Origin: Planctomycetaceae bacterium
GTDB lineage: Bacteria > Planctomycetota > Phycisphaerae > SM23-33
DNA length: 64,000 nucleotides
Direction of reading: 5' to 3'
Assembly: GCA_039680605.1 (NCBI GenBank)
Contig: JBDKTA010000058.1
Location: 19,769-83,768 of the forward strand
Positions within the stretch are counted from its first letter, which is position 1. Each line of letters starts with the position of its first letter. Made by a program: the position numbers and the translations under genes. The notes under the pieces were generated by a model. The model did not search any database. It worked only from the letters and a program-made list of their open reading frames with translations, and was not told the origin of the DNA. Positions 53,721-63,220 of this stretch are shown here, one piece after another.

Positions 53721-54596
53721 GTGGCGTTGACGCAACGACATCATGAGGCCCTTGAGGCGCTATACGACGCCTATACGCATCGGCGGTTTGTCAGCCCCGA
53801 TCCGCTGGAGGCGTTGTACGCCTACAAGAATGCGGCGGACATTGAGGTCGCGGCCCTGGTGGCTTCGTGCCTGGCGTACGGGCGGGTGGCGCAGATTGTC
53901 CGCAGCGTCCGGGCGGTGCTGGGGCTGATGGGCGATTCGCCCAGCCAGTACGTCGCGGCCGCCACGCCGGCTGTGCTGCGGCGCGACTTGGGCGGGTTCT
54001 GCCACAGGTTCAACACGGCTGCGGACATGGCCGCGCTGCTGCTTGGCGCGCGAGCGGTGCGCAAGAAGTACGGCAGCCTTGCGGGCTGCCTGGCTGCGGG
54101 ACTGCGCGGCGGGGACGTCTGGGGCGGGCTGGCGAAGCTGTCGGGCGAGCTGACAGCCGCCGGCGGCAGGAAGAGCTTCCTGTTGTCGGACCCGCACGGC
54201 GGCGGGGCCTGCAAACGCCTGCATTTGCTGCTGCGATGGCTGGTGCGGCGCGACCGCGTCGACGTGGGTGGCTGGGACGCCGTCAAGCCCGGCCAACTGG
54301 TGGTGCCGCTGGACACGCACATGCACCGCCTGGCCCTGGCGATGGGGCTGACCGCCCGCAAGTCGGCCGACGCGCGCACGGCGCGGGAAGTGACGGCCGC
54401 CTACGCCCGCCTGAGCCCGCACGATCCGGTGCGATACGATTTCGCCCTGACGCGCCTGGGCATCCGCCGCGACATGGATGACACGTCATTCTTGAGTCGG
54501 TGGCACAGCCTTTCCAGGCTGTGCTCACGGGGGGGAGGCGGCACAGCCTTTCATGACACAGGCTGGAAAGCCTGTGCCACGGGAGGTGAGCTATGA
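53721..54596 (+). CDS. TIGR02757 family protein with repeat-derived C-terminal tail
   Basis: 291 residues. EALYAYKNAADIEVAALVAS, FNTAADMAALL, KRLHLLLRWLVRRDRVDVGG and VVPLDTHMHRLALAMGL are hallmarks of TIGR02757 (DUF2400), a family of unknown function with a helical fold. From about residue 260 on the protein (WHSLSRLCSRGGGG to the end) is encoded by a dispersed palindromic repeat (54499-54582), so the original stop codon was probably lost. The start is a GTG at 53721. Its last 4 bases overlap the ATG of the permease. Confidence 0.85.
   Translation: MALTQRHHEALEALYDAYTHRRFVSPDPLEALYAYKNAADIEVAALVASCLAYGRVAQIVRSVRAVLGLMGDSPSQYVAAATPAVLRRDLGGFCHRFNTAADMAALLLGARAVRKKYGSLAGCLAAGLRGGDVWGGLAKLSGELTAAGGRKSFLLSDPHGGGACKRLHLLLRWLVRRDRVDVGGWDAVKPGQLVVPLDTHMHRLALAMGLTARKSADARTAREVTAAYARLSPHDPVRYDFALTRLGIRRDMDDTSFLSRWHSLSRLCSRGGGGTAFHDTGWKACATGGEL
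54499..54582. repeat. Pair of dispersed palindromic repeats at the end of the TIGR02757 gene
   Basis: GGTGGCACAGCCTTTCCAGG and GGCTGGAAAGCCTGTGCCACGG are inverted copies; a third partial copy lies between. The same 25-base unit occurs inside alaS at 8351-8379. It supplies the last 30 codons of the upstream gene. Confidence 0.75.
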
Positions 54597-55889
54597 ACGA
54601 GGCACTCACCTCCTTTGTCTGGATGTTCTGGACGCAGTTGTGCGAGATGGCGCCGTACCTGCTGCTGGGGTTTCTGGTAGCGGGGCTGCTGTCGATTTTT
54701 CTTTCGCCGGCATTGGTCGAGAGGCACCTGGGGCGCGGGCGGTTCTGGCCGGTCATCAAGGCCACGCTGCTGGGTCTGCCGATGCCCCTGTGCTCGTGCG
54801 GGGTGATCCCGGTCGCCGCGTCGCTTCGCCGTCACCGCGCGGGGCGCGGGCCGACGGTGGCGTTCCTGATCTCCACGCCCCAGACCGGCGTTGACAACAT
54901 CCTGGTGGTCTACAGCCTGCTGGGACTGGTCTTTGCCATCTTCAGCCCGATCGTCGCGCTGGTCAGCGGGATCGCCGGCGGCTTGCTGATCTCCTTCACC
55001 GAGAAGCGCGTTCCACAAGACGAGCCGCCCGCCGAGGAAGTCTGCCGCGAGGCCTGCTGCCAGCCGACGCCGCGCGGCGGGCGGCTGATCCAGGCGCTGG
55101 AGTATGGGTTCGGCACGCTGGCCCGCGACATCGCCCGCCCGCTTCTGATGGGCCTGGTGATCGCGGCGCTGATCAGCGTGGCCGTGCCCCGGGAGTGGGT
55201 CCAGGCCAGCCTCGGCGGAAGCCTGGGGCTGATCGTGGCGATGGCCGTGAGCTTGCCGGTCTACGTGTGCGCGACGGCGTCGGTGCCCATCGCGGCGGCT
55301 ATGATTGCCAGTGGGGCTTCCCCGGGCGCGGCGATGGTGTTCCTCATGACCGGTCCGGCGACTAACGCCGCCACCATCATGACGGTCTGGAAGCTGATGG
55401 GCCCGCGCGCGGCGGGGTTGTATCTTTTTTCCACCGCCGGCACGGCGCTGGCGGCAGGGGCGACGCTGAACTGGCTCTACGCGCAGCCGGGCGTGCCGGA
55501 CTTCGTAAACATCCAGCATGGCGCGCCGGGAGTTTTTCAAACTATCGCCGCCGCGGCGCTGCTGGCGGTGCTGCTGCGGGCGCTGGTGCGCGGCAAGACC
55601 GGTCCGGCCGAACCGCAGGCGATGGCCGCGGTGGCGGCAGAGGGGGAGGGCTTGCTGCTGAAGGTCGCCGGAATGACCTGCGATCATTGCGCCCAGAGCG
55701 TCAGTGCGGCGCTGCTGCGCTGCCCAGGAGTCGCCACCGTGGCGGTGGATCGTCCTTCCGGGTCGGTCCACGTACGCGGGGCCAAGCTGAATCGCGAGGA
55801 ACTGGCCGCCGCCGTGACCGAGGCGGGGTTCAGCCTCGAAGGCATCGAAGAACACGCGGGGGCTGCTGATCAATCCAAAGGAGACCATC

Positions 55890-55897
<8 letters not shown>
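54593..55897 (+). CDS. Metal-efflux permease with C-terminal HMA domain (SO_0444 type)
   Basis: 434 residues: about ten membrane helices of the predicted permease family with PMPLCSCGVIPVAASLRRH and a second MTGPATNAATI motif, a Cys-rich cytosolic loop (EEVCREACC), and a C-terminal heavy-metal-binding domain LLKVAGMTCDHCAQS with Cys363 and Cys366. The family exports copper or zinc. The HMA domain is normally a separate protein or fused only in some members. The end overlaps tpx by 8 bp in another frame, so it may be translated with it. Confidence 0.82.
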
Positions 55898-56408
<511 letters not shown>

Positions 56409-56413
56409 CGGAA

Positions 56414-56620
56414 CGACAAATTCGAATAAACAAATTCGAAATCCGAAACAAAAGGAACTATGAACAACAAATTCGAATAAACAAAACCGAAATCCGAAAC
56501 AAAAGACAAACAACAAAAACAAAAGAATAACCGCCTGGCCCGGATCTCTTTGTTGTTTGCTTTATTGTTGTTTAAGCTTTTTGTTTCGGATTTCGAGATT
56601 CGGATTTCGGATTTGTTTTT
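56414..56620. repeat. AT-rich direct and inverted repeats between tpx and the superoxide reductase gene
   Basis: The block ACAAATTCGAATAAACAAA with CGAAATCCGAAACAAAAG occurs twice at about 56416 and 56467, and its inverse GTTTCGGATTTCGAG with TTCGGATTTCGG lies at 56582-56612. It fills the 238-bp space 56409-56646, which has no gene. Confidence 0.7.
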
Positions 56621-56646
56621 GACTCACAACCAAAAGGACCTACTTG

Positions 56647-57027
56647 ATGGCGACTGAGCGAATGGAAATCCGGAAGTGCAACGTTTGCGGGATCGTGGCC
56701 GAAGTGCTCGAAGGCGGCGCGGGCGAGCTGGTCTGCTGCGGCGAACCGATGGTGTTGCTCGAGCCCAAGACCGCCGACACGAGCGTCGAAAAGCACGTGC
56801 CGTACATCGAGCGGACCGACGCGGGCATCGTCGTGCGCGTCGGGCAGAACACCGCCCACCCGATGGAAGCCAAGCACTTCATCCAGTGGATCGAGCTGAT
56901 CGCCGACGGGGCGGTCTATCGCCAATCGCTGGCGCCCGGACAGGCGCCGCAGGCGACGTTCGCCGTGACGGCCTCGAAGGTCGAGGCGCGGGAGCTGTGC
57001 AACCTGCACGGACTTTGGAAGAGTTAG
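56647..57027 (+). CDS. Desulfoferrodoxin, two-iron superoxide reductase
   Basis: 126 residues. N-terminal desulforedoxin-type rubredoxin-like centre I with Cys11, 14, 30 and 31; the catalytic centre II with EKHVP (Glu48, Lys49, His50), His71, His77, Cys118 and His121, all present. It reduces superoxide to peroxide without producing oxygen, usually with rubredoxin as donor, and rubredoxin lies at the end of this gene block. The ATG at 56647 is preferred over the TTG three bases earlier; AAGGA lies upstream. It is 25 bp upstream of the ferritin-like gene. Confidence 0.94.
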   Translation: MATERMEIRKCNVCGIVAEVLEGGAGELVCCGEPMVLLEPKTADTSVEKHVPYIERTDAGIVVRVGQNTAHPMEAKHFIQWIELIADGAVYRQSLAPGQAPQATFAVTASKVEARELCNLHGLWKS

Positions 57028-57052
57028 CTGACTGGAAAAGGGGAGGACAATC

Positions 57053-57544
57053 ATGCTGACATTCAACGTGGCGGAGATCCTGGAGATCGCTCAGCAGATC
57101 GAGCGCAACGGGGAGGCATTCTACACCCGTGCGGCCGAGGGCGCCCGTTCCCAGCAGCAGCAGCGGCTGCTGGAGAACCTGGCGTCGATGGAGCGCGAGC
57201 ACGAGCGGACGTTCGGGGCGATGCAGTCGCGTCTGTCTTCGGCGACCCGCGAGGGTTCGGCGATGGACCCGCAAGTGGCGTCGTACCTGCGGGCGATCGT
57301 CGAGGGGAAGGTCTTCTCGCCCCAGCCGGACCTGGAGGCGCTGTCGGGCGCGGGGATCGTGTCGATCCTCAAAACCGCCATAGAGCTGGAAAAGGATTCG
57401 ATCGTGTTTTATCTTGGCGTCGAGCAACTGGTCATGAACGCCCACGACGTCAAGACCATCGACGAGATCATTCGCGAGGAGCTGGGCCACGTGGCGATCC
57501 TCAGCGACACCCTGCGCGAGGTGCAGGGCGGAGGTGATGAGTGA
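57053..57544 (+). CDS. Ferritin-like di-iron protein of the rubrerythrin type
   Basis: 163 residues forming a four-helix bundle: IERNGEAFY (Glu), MEREHERTF (ExxH), IELEKDSIVFY and REELGHVAIL (ExxH) give the di-iron ligands. There is no C-terminal rubredoxin domain, so it is a symerythrin- or rubrerythrin-domain-only protein. It probably reduces peroxide or stores iron in this oxygen-defence block. GGAGG precedes the ATG. The stop overlaps the GTG of the flavoprotein gene (GTGA). Confidence 0.82.
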   Translation: MLTFNVAEILEIAQQIERNGEAFYTRAAEGARSQQQQRLLENLASMEREHERTFGAMQSRLSSATREGSAMDPQVASYLRAIVEGKVFSPQPDLEALSGAGIVSILKTAIELEKDSIVFYLGVEQLVMNAHDVKTIDEIIREELGHVAILSDTLREVQGGGDE

Positions 57545-58758
57545 GCGGATCGCTCGAAGCGATTAAAGTGTCCGACCACGTCTACTGGGTCGGCGCAATC
57601 GACTGGGAACTGCGCAACTTCCACGGATACCTGACCACCCACGGCACGACGTACAACGCCTTTCTGCTGATGGGCGAGAGCGTCACGCTCGTCGACACCG
57701 TCAAGGCGCCATTCCGCCAGGAGATGCTCACGCGCATCGCGTCGGTCGTCGACCCGGCGCGCATCGAGACGATCATCTCCAACCACGCCGAGATGGACCA
57801 CACCGGCTGTCTGTGCCAGGTCATCGACGAGGTCAAACCCCAGCGCGTGCTGGCCTCACAGCAGGGCGCCAAGGCCCTCGAGGCGCACTTTCGCATCGGC
57901 AGCCGGATCGAACCCGTCGCGGAAGGGCAGACCCTCAACCTCGGCGGGCTCGACGTTACCTTCGTCGAGACGCGCCTGTGCCACTGGCCCGACAGCATGT
58001 TCAGCTACCTCCACCAGGACCGCGTCCTGTTCAGCCAGGACGGGTTCGGCATGCACCTGGCCACCAGCGAAATGTTCGCCGACCTGGTCGAACGCTGGCT
58101 GCTCGACCATGAGGCCGACAAGTACTTCGCCAACATCCTGCTGCCGCTGGCGAGCTTCATCAACAAGACCCTCGACAAGGTCGGCAAGCTCAACCTGCCT
58201 CTGGACGTGATCGCCCCCGACCACGGCCCCATCTACCGCCGCAAAGAAGACATCGAGCACATCGTCGGCCTCTATGCCCGCTGGGCGGCGCAGAAACGCC
58301 TGGCCAAAGCCGTGATCGTCTACGACACGATGTGGTCGAGCACGGCGGCGATGGCGGCGGCCGTCGGCGACGGGATCAAGGCCCAAGGCGCCGAGGTCAT
58401 TCTGATGCCCCTGGCGTCCTGCCACCGCAGCGACGTGGCGACGGAGATTCTCGAAGCCGGCGCCCTGGTCGTCGGAACCCCCACGATGAACGGGACCATG
58501 TTCCCCACCCTGGGCGACGTGATGACCTACCTCAAGGGCCTCAAGCCCAAGGGCATGGTCGGCGCGGCCTTCGGGTCGTACGGCTGGAGCGGCGAGGGCG
58601 CCAAGGAAGCCGCCGCCATCCTCCAGCAGATGGGCGTCGAACTGCTCGCCGAACCGCTGCAGGTTCAGTATGTGCCCGACGAAGCCGCCCTGGCCAGGTG
58701 CAACGAACTCGGCCGCATCATTGGAAAGAAACTGACAACCTCCTACAGCCCGCGGTAA
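57541..58758 (+). CDS. fprA: A-type flavoprotein FprA, rubredoxin:oxygen oxidoreductase
   Basis: 405 residues: N-terminal metallo-beta-lactamase-like domain with the di-iron ligands in NHAEMDHTG (His82, Glu84, Asp86, His87) and later His, and C-terminal flavodoxin domain with YDTMWSSTAAMAAAVGDG (FMN phosphate loop) and SYGWSGEGAKEA. It reduces O2 to water or NO to N2O with electrons from rubredoxin. There is no fused rubredoxin domain; a separate rubredoxin gene closes the cluster. It starts at GTG, overlapping the previous stop, and is followed by nqrB 33 bp later. Confidence 0.95.
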   Translation: MSGSLEAIKVSDHVYWVGAIDWELRNFHGYLTTHGTTYNAFLLMGESVTLVDTVKAPFRQEMLTRIASVVDPARIETIISNHAEMDHTGCLCQVIDEVKPQRVLASQQGAKALEAHFRIGSRIEPVAEGQTLNLGGLDVTFVETRLCHWPDSMFSYLHQDRVLFSQDGFGMHLATSEMFADLVERWLLDHEADKYFANILLPLASFINKTLDKVGKLNLPLDVIAPDHGPIYRRKEDIEHIVGLYARWAAQKRLAKAVIVYDTMWSSTAAMAAAVGDGIKAQGAEVILMPLASCHRSDVATEILEAGALVVGTPTMNGTMFPTLGDVMTYLKGLKPKGMVGAAFGSYGWSGEGAKEAAAILQQMGVELLAEPLQVQYVPDEAALARCNELGRIIGKKLTTSYSPR

Positions 58759-58791
58759 TCAAGGCAGCGCCTGCCGGAAGGTCATGCCCCT

Positions 58792-59913
58792 GTGAGTCCG
58801 CCTGACAATCAGCCCGCCGCGGCGGCTGGGCGAAAACCCGCCCCCGCCCGCAAGCTCGTCATGAAGCAGGCGGTCATGCTGCGCATGCTCTACGCGCTGG
58901 CGCCGCTGGCGGCGGCGGGGGTCTACTTCTTCGGCTGGCGAAGCCTGGCGCTGCTGGGCGTCTGCGCGGCGGCGGGCTTTGCCACCGAGTACGTCACCAG
59001 CCGCCGGCGGGCGGCGCCGGTCTCGACGGCCTGCTTCGTCACCATCGCCCTGTACGCCCTGTCGCTGCCGCCGCTGACGCCGCTGTGGATCGCGGCCGTC
59101 GGCGCCGTCGTGGCGATTCTGTTCGGCAAGGAAGTCTTCGGCGGATTCGGTCGCAACTTCGCCAACCCCGCCATCGTGGGCAGGGCGTTCGTCTACATCT
59201 GCTTTCCCGTGGCGCTGACGAGCCAGTTCGTGCCGGCCTTTACGGGCTGGCCCGGCGGGCTGGCGCACTGGTCGTTCGCCGGCCTCGACCAGCTTCCCCC
59301 GCACCTCGCCGCCGGCGGCAAGACGGTCCTCGACGCCATCACGCAGGCCTCGCCGCAGTGGGTCGTCAAGAACGTCACGTTCGAGGTTTCGAATCTGGCC
59401 GACTTGCTGCTGGGGACCATCGGCGGAACGTACAGCGGGCCCAACGGCACGCGGATCGTCGCGGCCGGCAGCATCGGCGAAGGCTGCGCGGTGCTGATCG
59501 CCCTGGCGGCGGCGTACCTGCTGATCACCCGCACGGCCAACTGGCGGCTGATGGCCGGCGGGCTGCTGGGCGTGGTGGTTTCGGGCGTGTTCTTCCGCAA
59601 CGTGCTGGGGTTTGACGCGGTGGGTCAGGTGCCGCCGATCGAGCTGGGTCTGTTGGCGGGCTCGACGCTGTTCGCCATCGTCTTCATGATCACCGAACCT
59701 GTCAGTGCGCCCAAGAAGCACGCCGCCCAGTGGGTGTACGCGTTCCTGATCGGTCTGCTGATGATCGTCATGCGCTGGCTGGGCGTCTTTGTCGCCTCGG
59801 CCACCTTCGCCATTTTGATCGGCAACATGGTAGCCCCGCTGCTGGACCTGGCCGCCGGGACGTGGGAGGCTCGCAAGTCCGCCCCCGTCGCCTCCGGGGG
59901 GGACGCGGCATGA
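58792..59913 (+). CDS. nqrB: NQR-type subunit B (RnfD/NqrB), Ser at the flavin site
   Basis: 373 residues with about nine membrane helices. FGRNFANPAIVGRAFVYI and a C-terminal ITEPVSAPKKHAAQWVYAF are NqrB features. The flavin-attachment loop reads VLDAITQASPQ; the Thr of the usual SGAT-type motif is Ser187 here. I call it NqrB and not RnfD because the last gene of this set is nqrF. The product would lie in the membrane with the riboflavin and quinone site of NQR. It overlaps nqrC by 4 bp (ATGA). Confidence 0.85.
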   Translation: MSPPDNQPAAAAGRKPAPARKLVMKQAVMLRMLYALAPLAAAGVYFFGWRSLALLGVCAAAGFATEYVTSRRRAAPVSTACFVTIALYALSLPPLTPLWIAAVGAVVAILFGKEVFGGFGRNFANPAIVGRAFVYICFPVALTSQFVPAFTGWPGGLAHWSFAGLDQLPPHLAAGGKTVLDAITQASPQWVVKNVTFEVSNLADLLLGTIGGTYSGPNGTRIVAAGSIGEGCAVLIALAAAYLLITRTANWRLMAGGLLGVVVSGVFFRNVLGFDAVGQVPPIELGLLAGSTLFAIVFMITEPVSAPKKHAAQWVYAFLIGLLMIVMRWLGVFVASATFAILIGNMVAPLLDLAAGTWEARKSAPVASGGDAA

Positions 59914-60626
59914 CGCTCAACACCAGGAGCCCCGCGTACGTGATCGTCTTTGCCACCGCCGCGTCGGCCGTTTTCACCGTCGCGATCATGGCCCTCTACC
60001 AGTTCACCGAGCCGACGGCCAAACTCAACGCGCGGCTGGCCGAGGATAAGGCCGTCGTCGAAATGTTCGACCTGGCCGACGCGTCCACGCTGACCGACCG
60101 TCAGATCGTCGACCTCGTGCGCCGCCGCGTCGCCGGACCCATCGCCCTGCCCGATCCCCAGGGCGGCAGCGTAAACGTGTGGATCGCCTACGCCGGCGAC
60201 GCGCCGACCACGCCCGACCTGCGCGACCGCGCCAACGTCCAGGCCTATGCCTTCGACATCTCCGGCGTGGGCTTCTGGGCGACCATCCGCGGCCGCATGG
60301 CCGTCAGCGCCGACCTCAAGACGGTGGTGGGCGTCGTCTTCCTCTCGCACAGCGAGACGCCGGGCCTGGGCGGGCGGATCTCCTCCGACGCCAAGTGGCG
60401 CCAGACATTCCGCGGGCTCGACATCACGCCAGGCGGCGGCGCGAAGCTCATCTACATCAACAACGTTGCGCCCGAGACCGGGCCCCCCCAGCATGGGCGC
60501 CACGTCGACGCCATCACCGGCGCGACGGGCACGTCGACGGCCGTCGAGACCTTCGTGCGAAAGGATCTGGACCGTTTCCGCCGCGCGGCCGCAGCGGCGG
60601 GCCTGGGCGCGGGAGGGCAGCCATGA
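59910..60626 (+). CDS. nqrC: NQR-type subunit C, covalent FMN protein
   Basis: 238 residues: one membrane helix (about 8-30) then a periplasmic FMN domain with HSETPGLGGRISS and DAITGATGTSTAVE, in which Thr206 is the covalent FMN acceptor. It is longer than RnfG of the first complex (191). The ApbE flavin transferase that must act on it is not encoded in the window. Overlaps nqrB and nqrD by 4 bp each. Confidence 0.9.
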   Translation: MTLNTRSPAYVIVFATAASAVFTVAIMALYQFTEPTAKLNARLAEDKAVVEMFDLADASTLTDRQIVDLVRRRVAGPIALPDPQGGSVNVWIAYAGDAPTTPDLRDRANVQAYAFDISGVGFWATIRGRMAVSADLKTVVGVVFLSHSETPGLGGRISSDAKWRQTFRGLDITPGGGAKLIYINNVAPETGPPQHGRHVDAITGATGTSTAVETFVRKDLDRFRRAAAAAGLGAGGQP

Positions 60627-61342
60627 ACGGCGCGGGAAATCCCCCGACCTCCGGCCAGGCGCTGTGGAGCCAGTTCTGGGACGACAACCCGGTCTTCCGC
60701 CAGGTGCTGGGCATCTGCTCGGCGCTGGCGGTGACGAACCTGATGTTCAACACCCTGCTGATGTGCGGGGGGTTGATCTGGACGACCGTCATGAGCAGCC
60801 TGACGGTGAGCCTGCTGCGCCAGTACATTCCCCAGCGCGTGCGCATGATGGTGCAGGTGCTGATCATCTCGGTCTTCGTCATCGTCGTCGACATCGCCCT
60901 GCGCACGTTCTTCTACGAGACGTACAAGGACATCGCCGCGTACGTCGGGCTCATCGTCACCAACTGCATCGTCATGGGGCGCGTCGAGAGCTTCGCCGTC
61001 AAGAACAAGCCCCTGGTCAGCGCCTTCGACGGCCTGGGCGCGGGGCTGGGATACTCGGCTGTGCTGATGGCCGTGGCGGTCGTGCGCGAGATCCTGGGCT
61101 TCGGTACGCTGTTCAACTTCACGCCCTTCAAAGTCACGCTCATCTCCGGCGAGACGGTCGCCGGCTGGCAGAACTGGACCATCATGGTCATGCCGCCGGG
61201 GGCGTTCTTCGTGCTGGCGATGATCGTCTGGGGCGCGCGGGCCTGGGCCCTGCGCCGTCAGCGCGTTGCCGCCGCCGCTGCGGCAGCCCCGGCGCCGCTG
61301 CAGCGCCCGCAGATCGCCACGGCCGTGGAGGGCGCCAAATGA
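60623..61342 (+). CDS. nqrD: NQR-type subunit D
   Basis: 239 residues, six hydrophobic segments. DDNPVFRQVLGICSALAVTN and LIVTNCIVMGR hold the two conserved Cys of the intramembrane 2Fe-2S centre shared with NqrE. MPPGAFFVLAM at the C-terminus matches the RnfE relative. A C-terminal extension of about 30 residues is alanine-rich. The ATGA overlaps with nqrC and nqrE make the whole set translationally coupled. Confidence 0.92.
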   Translation: MNGAGNPPTSGQALWSQFWDDNPVFRQVLGICSALAVTNLMFNTLLMCGGLIWTTVMSSLTVSLLRQYIPQRVRMMVQVLIISVFVIVVDIALRTFFYETYKDIAAYVGLIVTNCIVMGRVESFAVKNKPLVSAFDGLGAGLGYSAVLMAVAVVREILGFGTLFNFTPFKVTLISGETVAGWQNWTIMVMPPGAFFVLAMIVWGARAWALRRQRVAAAAAAAPAPLQRPQIATAVEGAK

Positions 61343-61983
61343 CCCTGCTCGCCGCTGAATCCGCCTCGGGCGCATTGTCGACCGTGCTGATGGTGCTGCT
61401 GTCGTCGGCGATTACCGAGAACATCCTGCTGACGCGCTTTCTGGGCATGTGCCCGTTCCTGTCGATCAGCAAGCAGCTCAAGAGCGCCGCGGGGATGGGG
61501 CTGGCCGTCATCGTCGTGCTGACGGGCACGTGCGTGATCAACTACCTGCTGTACGTCTACGTGCTGGCGCCGCTGGCCGACCGCGGCGTGCCGGCAGAGA
61601 GCCTCAAGCTCATCATGTTCATCATCACCATCGCGGGCTTCGTGCAGTTGATGGAGATGGTCATCGAGCGCCTGAGCCTCAAGCTGTACTACGCCCTGGG
61701 CATCTTCCTGCCGCTGATCACGGTCAACTGCGCCATCCTGGGCGCCTCGCTGTTCATGGTCAACAACGTCCAGAGCAAGGGCTTTGGGCTGCTGTCGGTG
61801 ACGGCGTACGGCCTGGGCGCCGGCGGCGGGTGGGCGCTGGCGATTCTCCTGATGGCCGGGATCCGCCTGAGGCTTCAGTCGGCCAAGATCTCGCCGGCTT
61901 TGGAAGGGCCCGCCATCACGCTGATCATCGCCGGCATCATGGCGCTGGCGTTCGTGGGCCTGCAGGGAATGATCCGGTTGTAA
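61339..61983 (+). CDS. nqrE: NQR-type subunit E
   Basis: 214 residues, six membrane helices. SSAITENILLTRFLGMCPFL and FLPLITVNCAILGASLF carry the Cys ligands of the membrane iron-sulphur centre. Length is normal for NqrE, unlike the longer RnfA of the other complex. The gene is followed by a 30-bp inverted repeat before nqrF. Confidence 0.93.
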   Translation: MTLLAAESASGALSTVLMVLLSSAITENILLTRFLGMCPFLSISKQLKSAAGMGLAVIVVLTGTCVINYLLYVYVLAPLADRGVPAESLKLIMFIITIAGFVQLMEMVIERLSLKLYYALGIFLPLITVNCAILGASLFMVNNVQSKGFGLLSVTAYGLGAGGGWALAILLMAGIRLRLQSAKISPALEGPAITLIIAGIMALAFVGLQGMIRL

Positions 61984-61994
61984 CGTCGAGATTG

Positions 61995-62075
61995 AGCCGC
62001 AGAGGTCGCTGAGGACGCTGAGGATGTAAAAGATAAACGCCTCTTTCCTCAGCGTCCTCTGCGACCTCAGCGGCT
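61995..62075. repeat. 30-bp inverted repeat between nqrE and nqrF
   Basis: Arms 61995-62024 and 62046-62075 pair in 28 of 30 positions, with an AT-rich 21-base loop. They are nearly the same as the hairpin at 5264-5345. A following stretch TTGATCCTGGACC is shared with the half copy at 48632-48660. The element ends 25 bp before the nqrF ATG. Confidence 0.85.
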
Positions 62076-62099
62076 AGATTGATCCTGGACCCAATCGCA

Positions 62100-63212
62100 A
62101 TGAATGCAGTGATGATAGTCTTGGTTGCCGGTGCGGCGGTCGCCGCCCTCAGCGCCGTCCTGGCGGCGGTGCTGGTGCTGGCTGAGCGCTTCCTGTGCAA
62201 CTACGGGCGCTGCACCATCGACATCAATTCCGGCAAGCGCCGCCTGGAGGTGGCCGGCGGACAGACCCTGCTGGCGGCGCTGAAAGAGGAAGGCATCTTC
62301 GTGCCCTCGGCCTGCGGCGGACGCGGCACGTGCTCGTACTGCAAGATCAAGATCACCTCCGGCGGCGGACCGGTTGGCCCGACGGAGATGCCGCTGCTGA
62401 CAGCCGCCGAGGTCGCCGCCAATGTGCGGATCAGTTGCCAGGTGAAGCTCCGCGGCGACGCGGCGATCGAGATCCCGCCCGAGCTGTTTTCGATCCGCCA
62501 GTACACCGGCGTCGTCGAGCGCATCGTCGACCGCACGTACGACATCAAGGAGCTTCGCATCGCCCTGGTCGACCCGCCGACGATCGACTTCACGGCGGGG
62601 CAGTACATCCAGCTCGAGGTGCCCGCCTACGAGGGCAGCCCCGAGCCGGTGTACCGCGCGTACAGCATGTCCAACCCGCCCAGCGACAACCGCCACGTCG
62701 AGACGATCATCCGCCGCGTGCCCGGCGGGATCTGCACCACGTGGGTCTTCGACCGTCTCAAGGTCGGCGACACGGTGCGGTTCAACGGCCCGCACGGGCA
62801 CTTCCGCCTCAGCGACACCAGCCGCGAGATGGTCTGGATCGCCGGCGGATCGGGCATGGCCCCGTTCTGGGCCATGGTGCGATACATGAAAGAGCACAAC
62901 ATCCGCCGCAAGTGCACGTACTTCTTCGGCGCCGTCGCCAAACGCGACCTCTTCGCCGTCGAGGAGCTCAAGGCCCTCGAAAGCGAACTGGATAACTTCA
63001 CGTTCGTGCCCGCCCTGTCCGGTCCGGCGGCCGCCGACAACTGGAGCGGCGAGAAGGGCCTGATTACCGACGTCGTCGACCGCCACGTGGCCGACGGCAG
63101 CGACCTGGAAGTCTATCTCTGCGGCAGCCCGGGAATGATCGACGCGGCCGCCGGAGTCCTGGCCAAGAAGAACGTCACCAAGGACCGGATGTTCTACGAC
63201 AAGTTCGCGTGA
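62100..63212 (+). CDS. nqrF: NQR-type subunit F, NADH dehydrogenase with 2Fe-2S and FAD
   Basis: 370 residues: N-terminal membrane helix, 2Fe-2S domain with SACGGRGTCSYC and RISCQV (Cys72, 78, 81 and 113), FAD-binding YRAYSMSNPP, and NAD-binding GGSGMAPF with a final YLCGSPGMIDAA. It takes electrons from NADH and passes them to the membrane part of NQR. I use the ATG at 62100; a TTG 21 bases upstream lies in the repeat. The stop overlaps the next possible GTG, but the ATG at 63221 is more likely for that gene. Confidence 0.94.
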   Translation: MNAVMIVLVAGAAVAALSAVLAAVLVLAERFLCNYGRCTIDINSGKRRLEVAGGQTLLAALKEEGIFVPSACGGRGTCSYCKIKITSGGGPVGPTEMPLLTAAEVAANVRISCQVKLRGDAAIEIPPELFSIRQYTGVVERIVDRTYDIKELRIALVDPPTIDFTAGQYIQLEVPAYEGSPEPVYRAYSMSNPPSDNRHVETIIRRVPGGICTTWVFDRLKVGDTVRFNGPHGHFRLSDTSREMVWIAGGSGMAPFWAMVRYMKEHNIRRKCTYFFGAVAKRDLFAVEELKALESELDNFTFVPALSGPAAADNWSGEKGLITDVVDRHVADGSDLEVYLCGSPGMIDAAAGVLAKKNVTKDRMFYDKFA

Positions 63213-63220
63213 GGCTCCCC

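Noticed and set aside
58792..63212. Calling the second complex Rnf
   Set aside because: There is no rnfB or rnfC; the last subunit has 2Fe-2S, FAD and NAD motifs of NqrF, so NQR-type is the better name.
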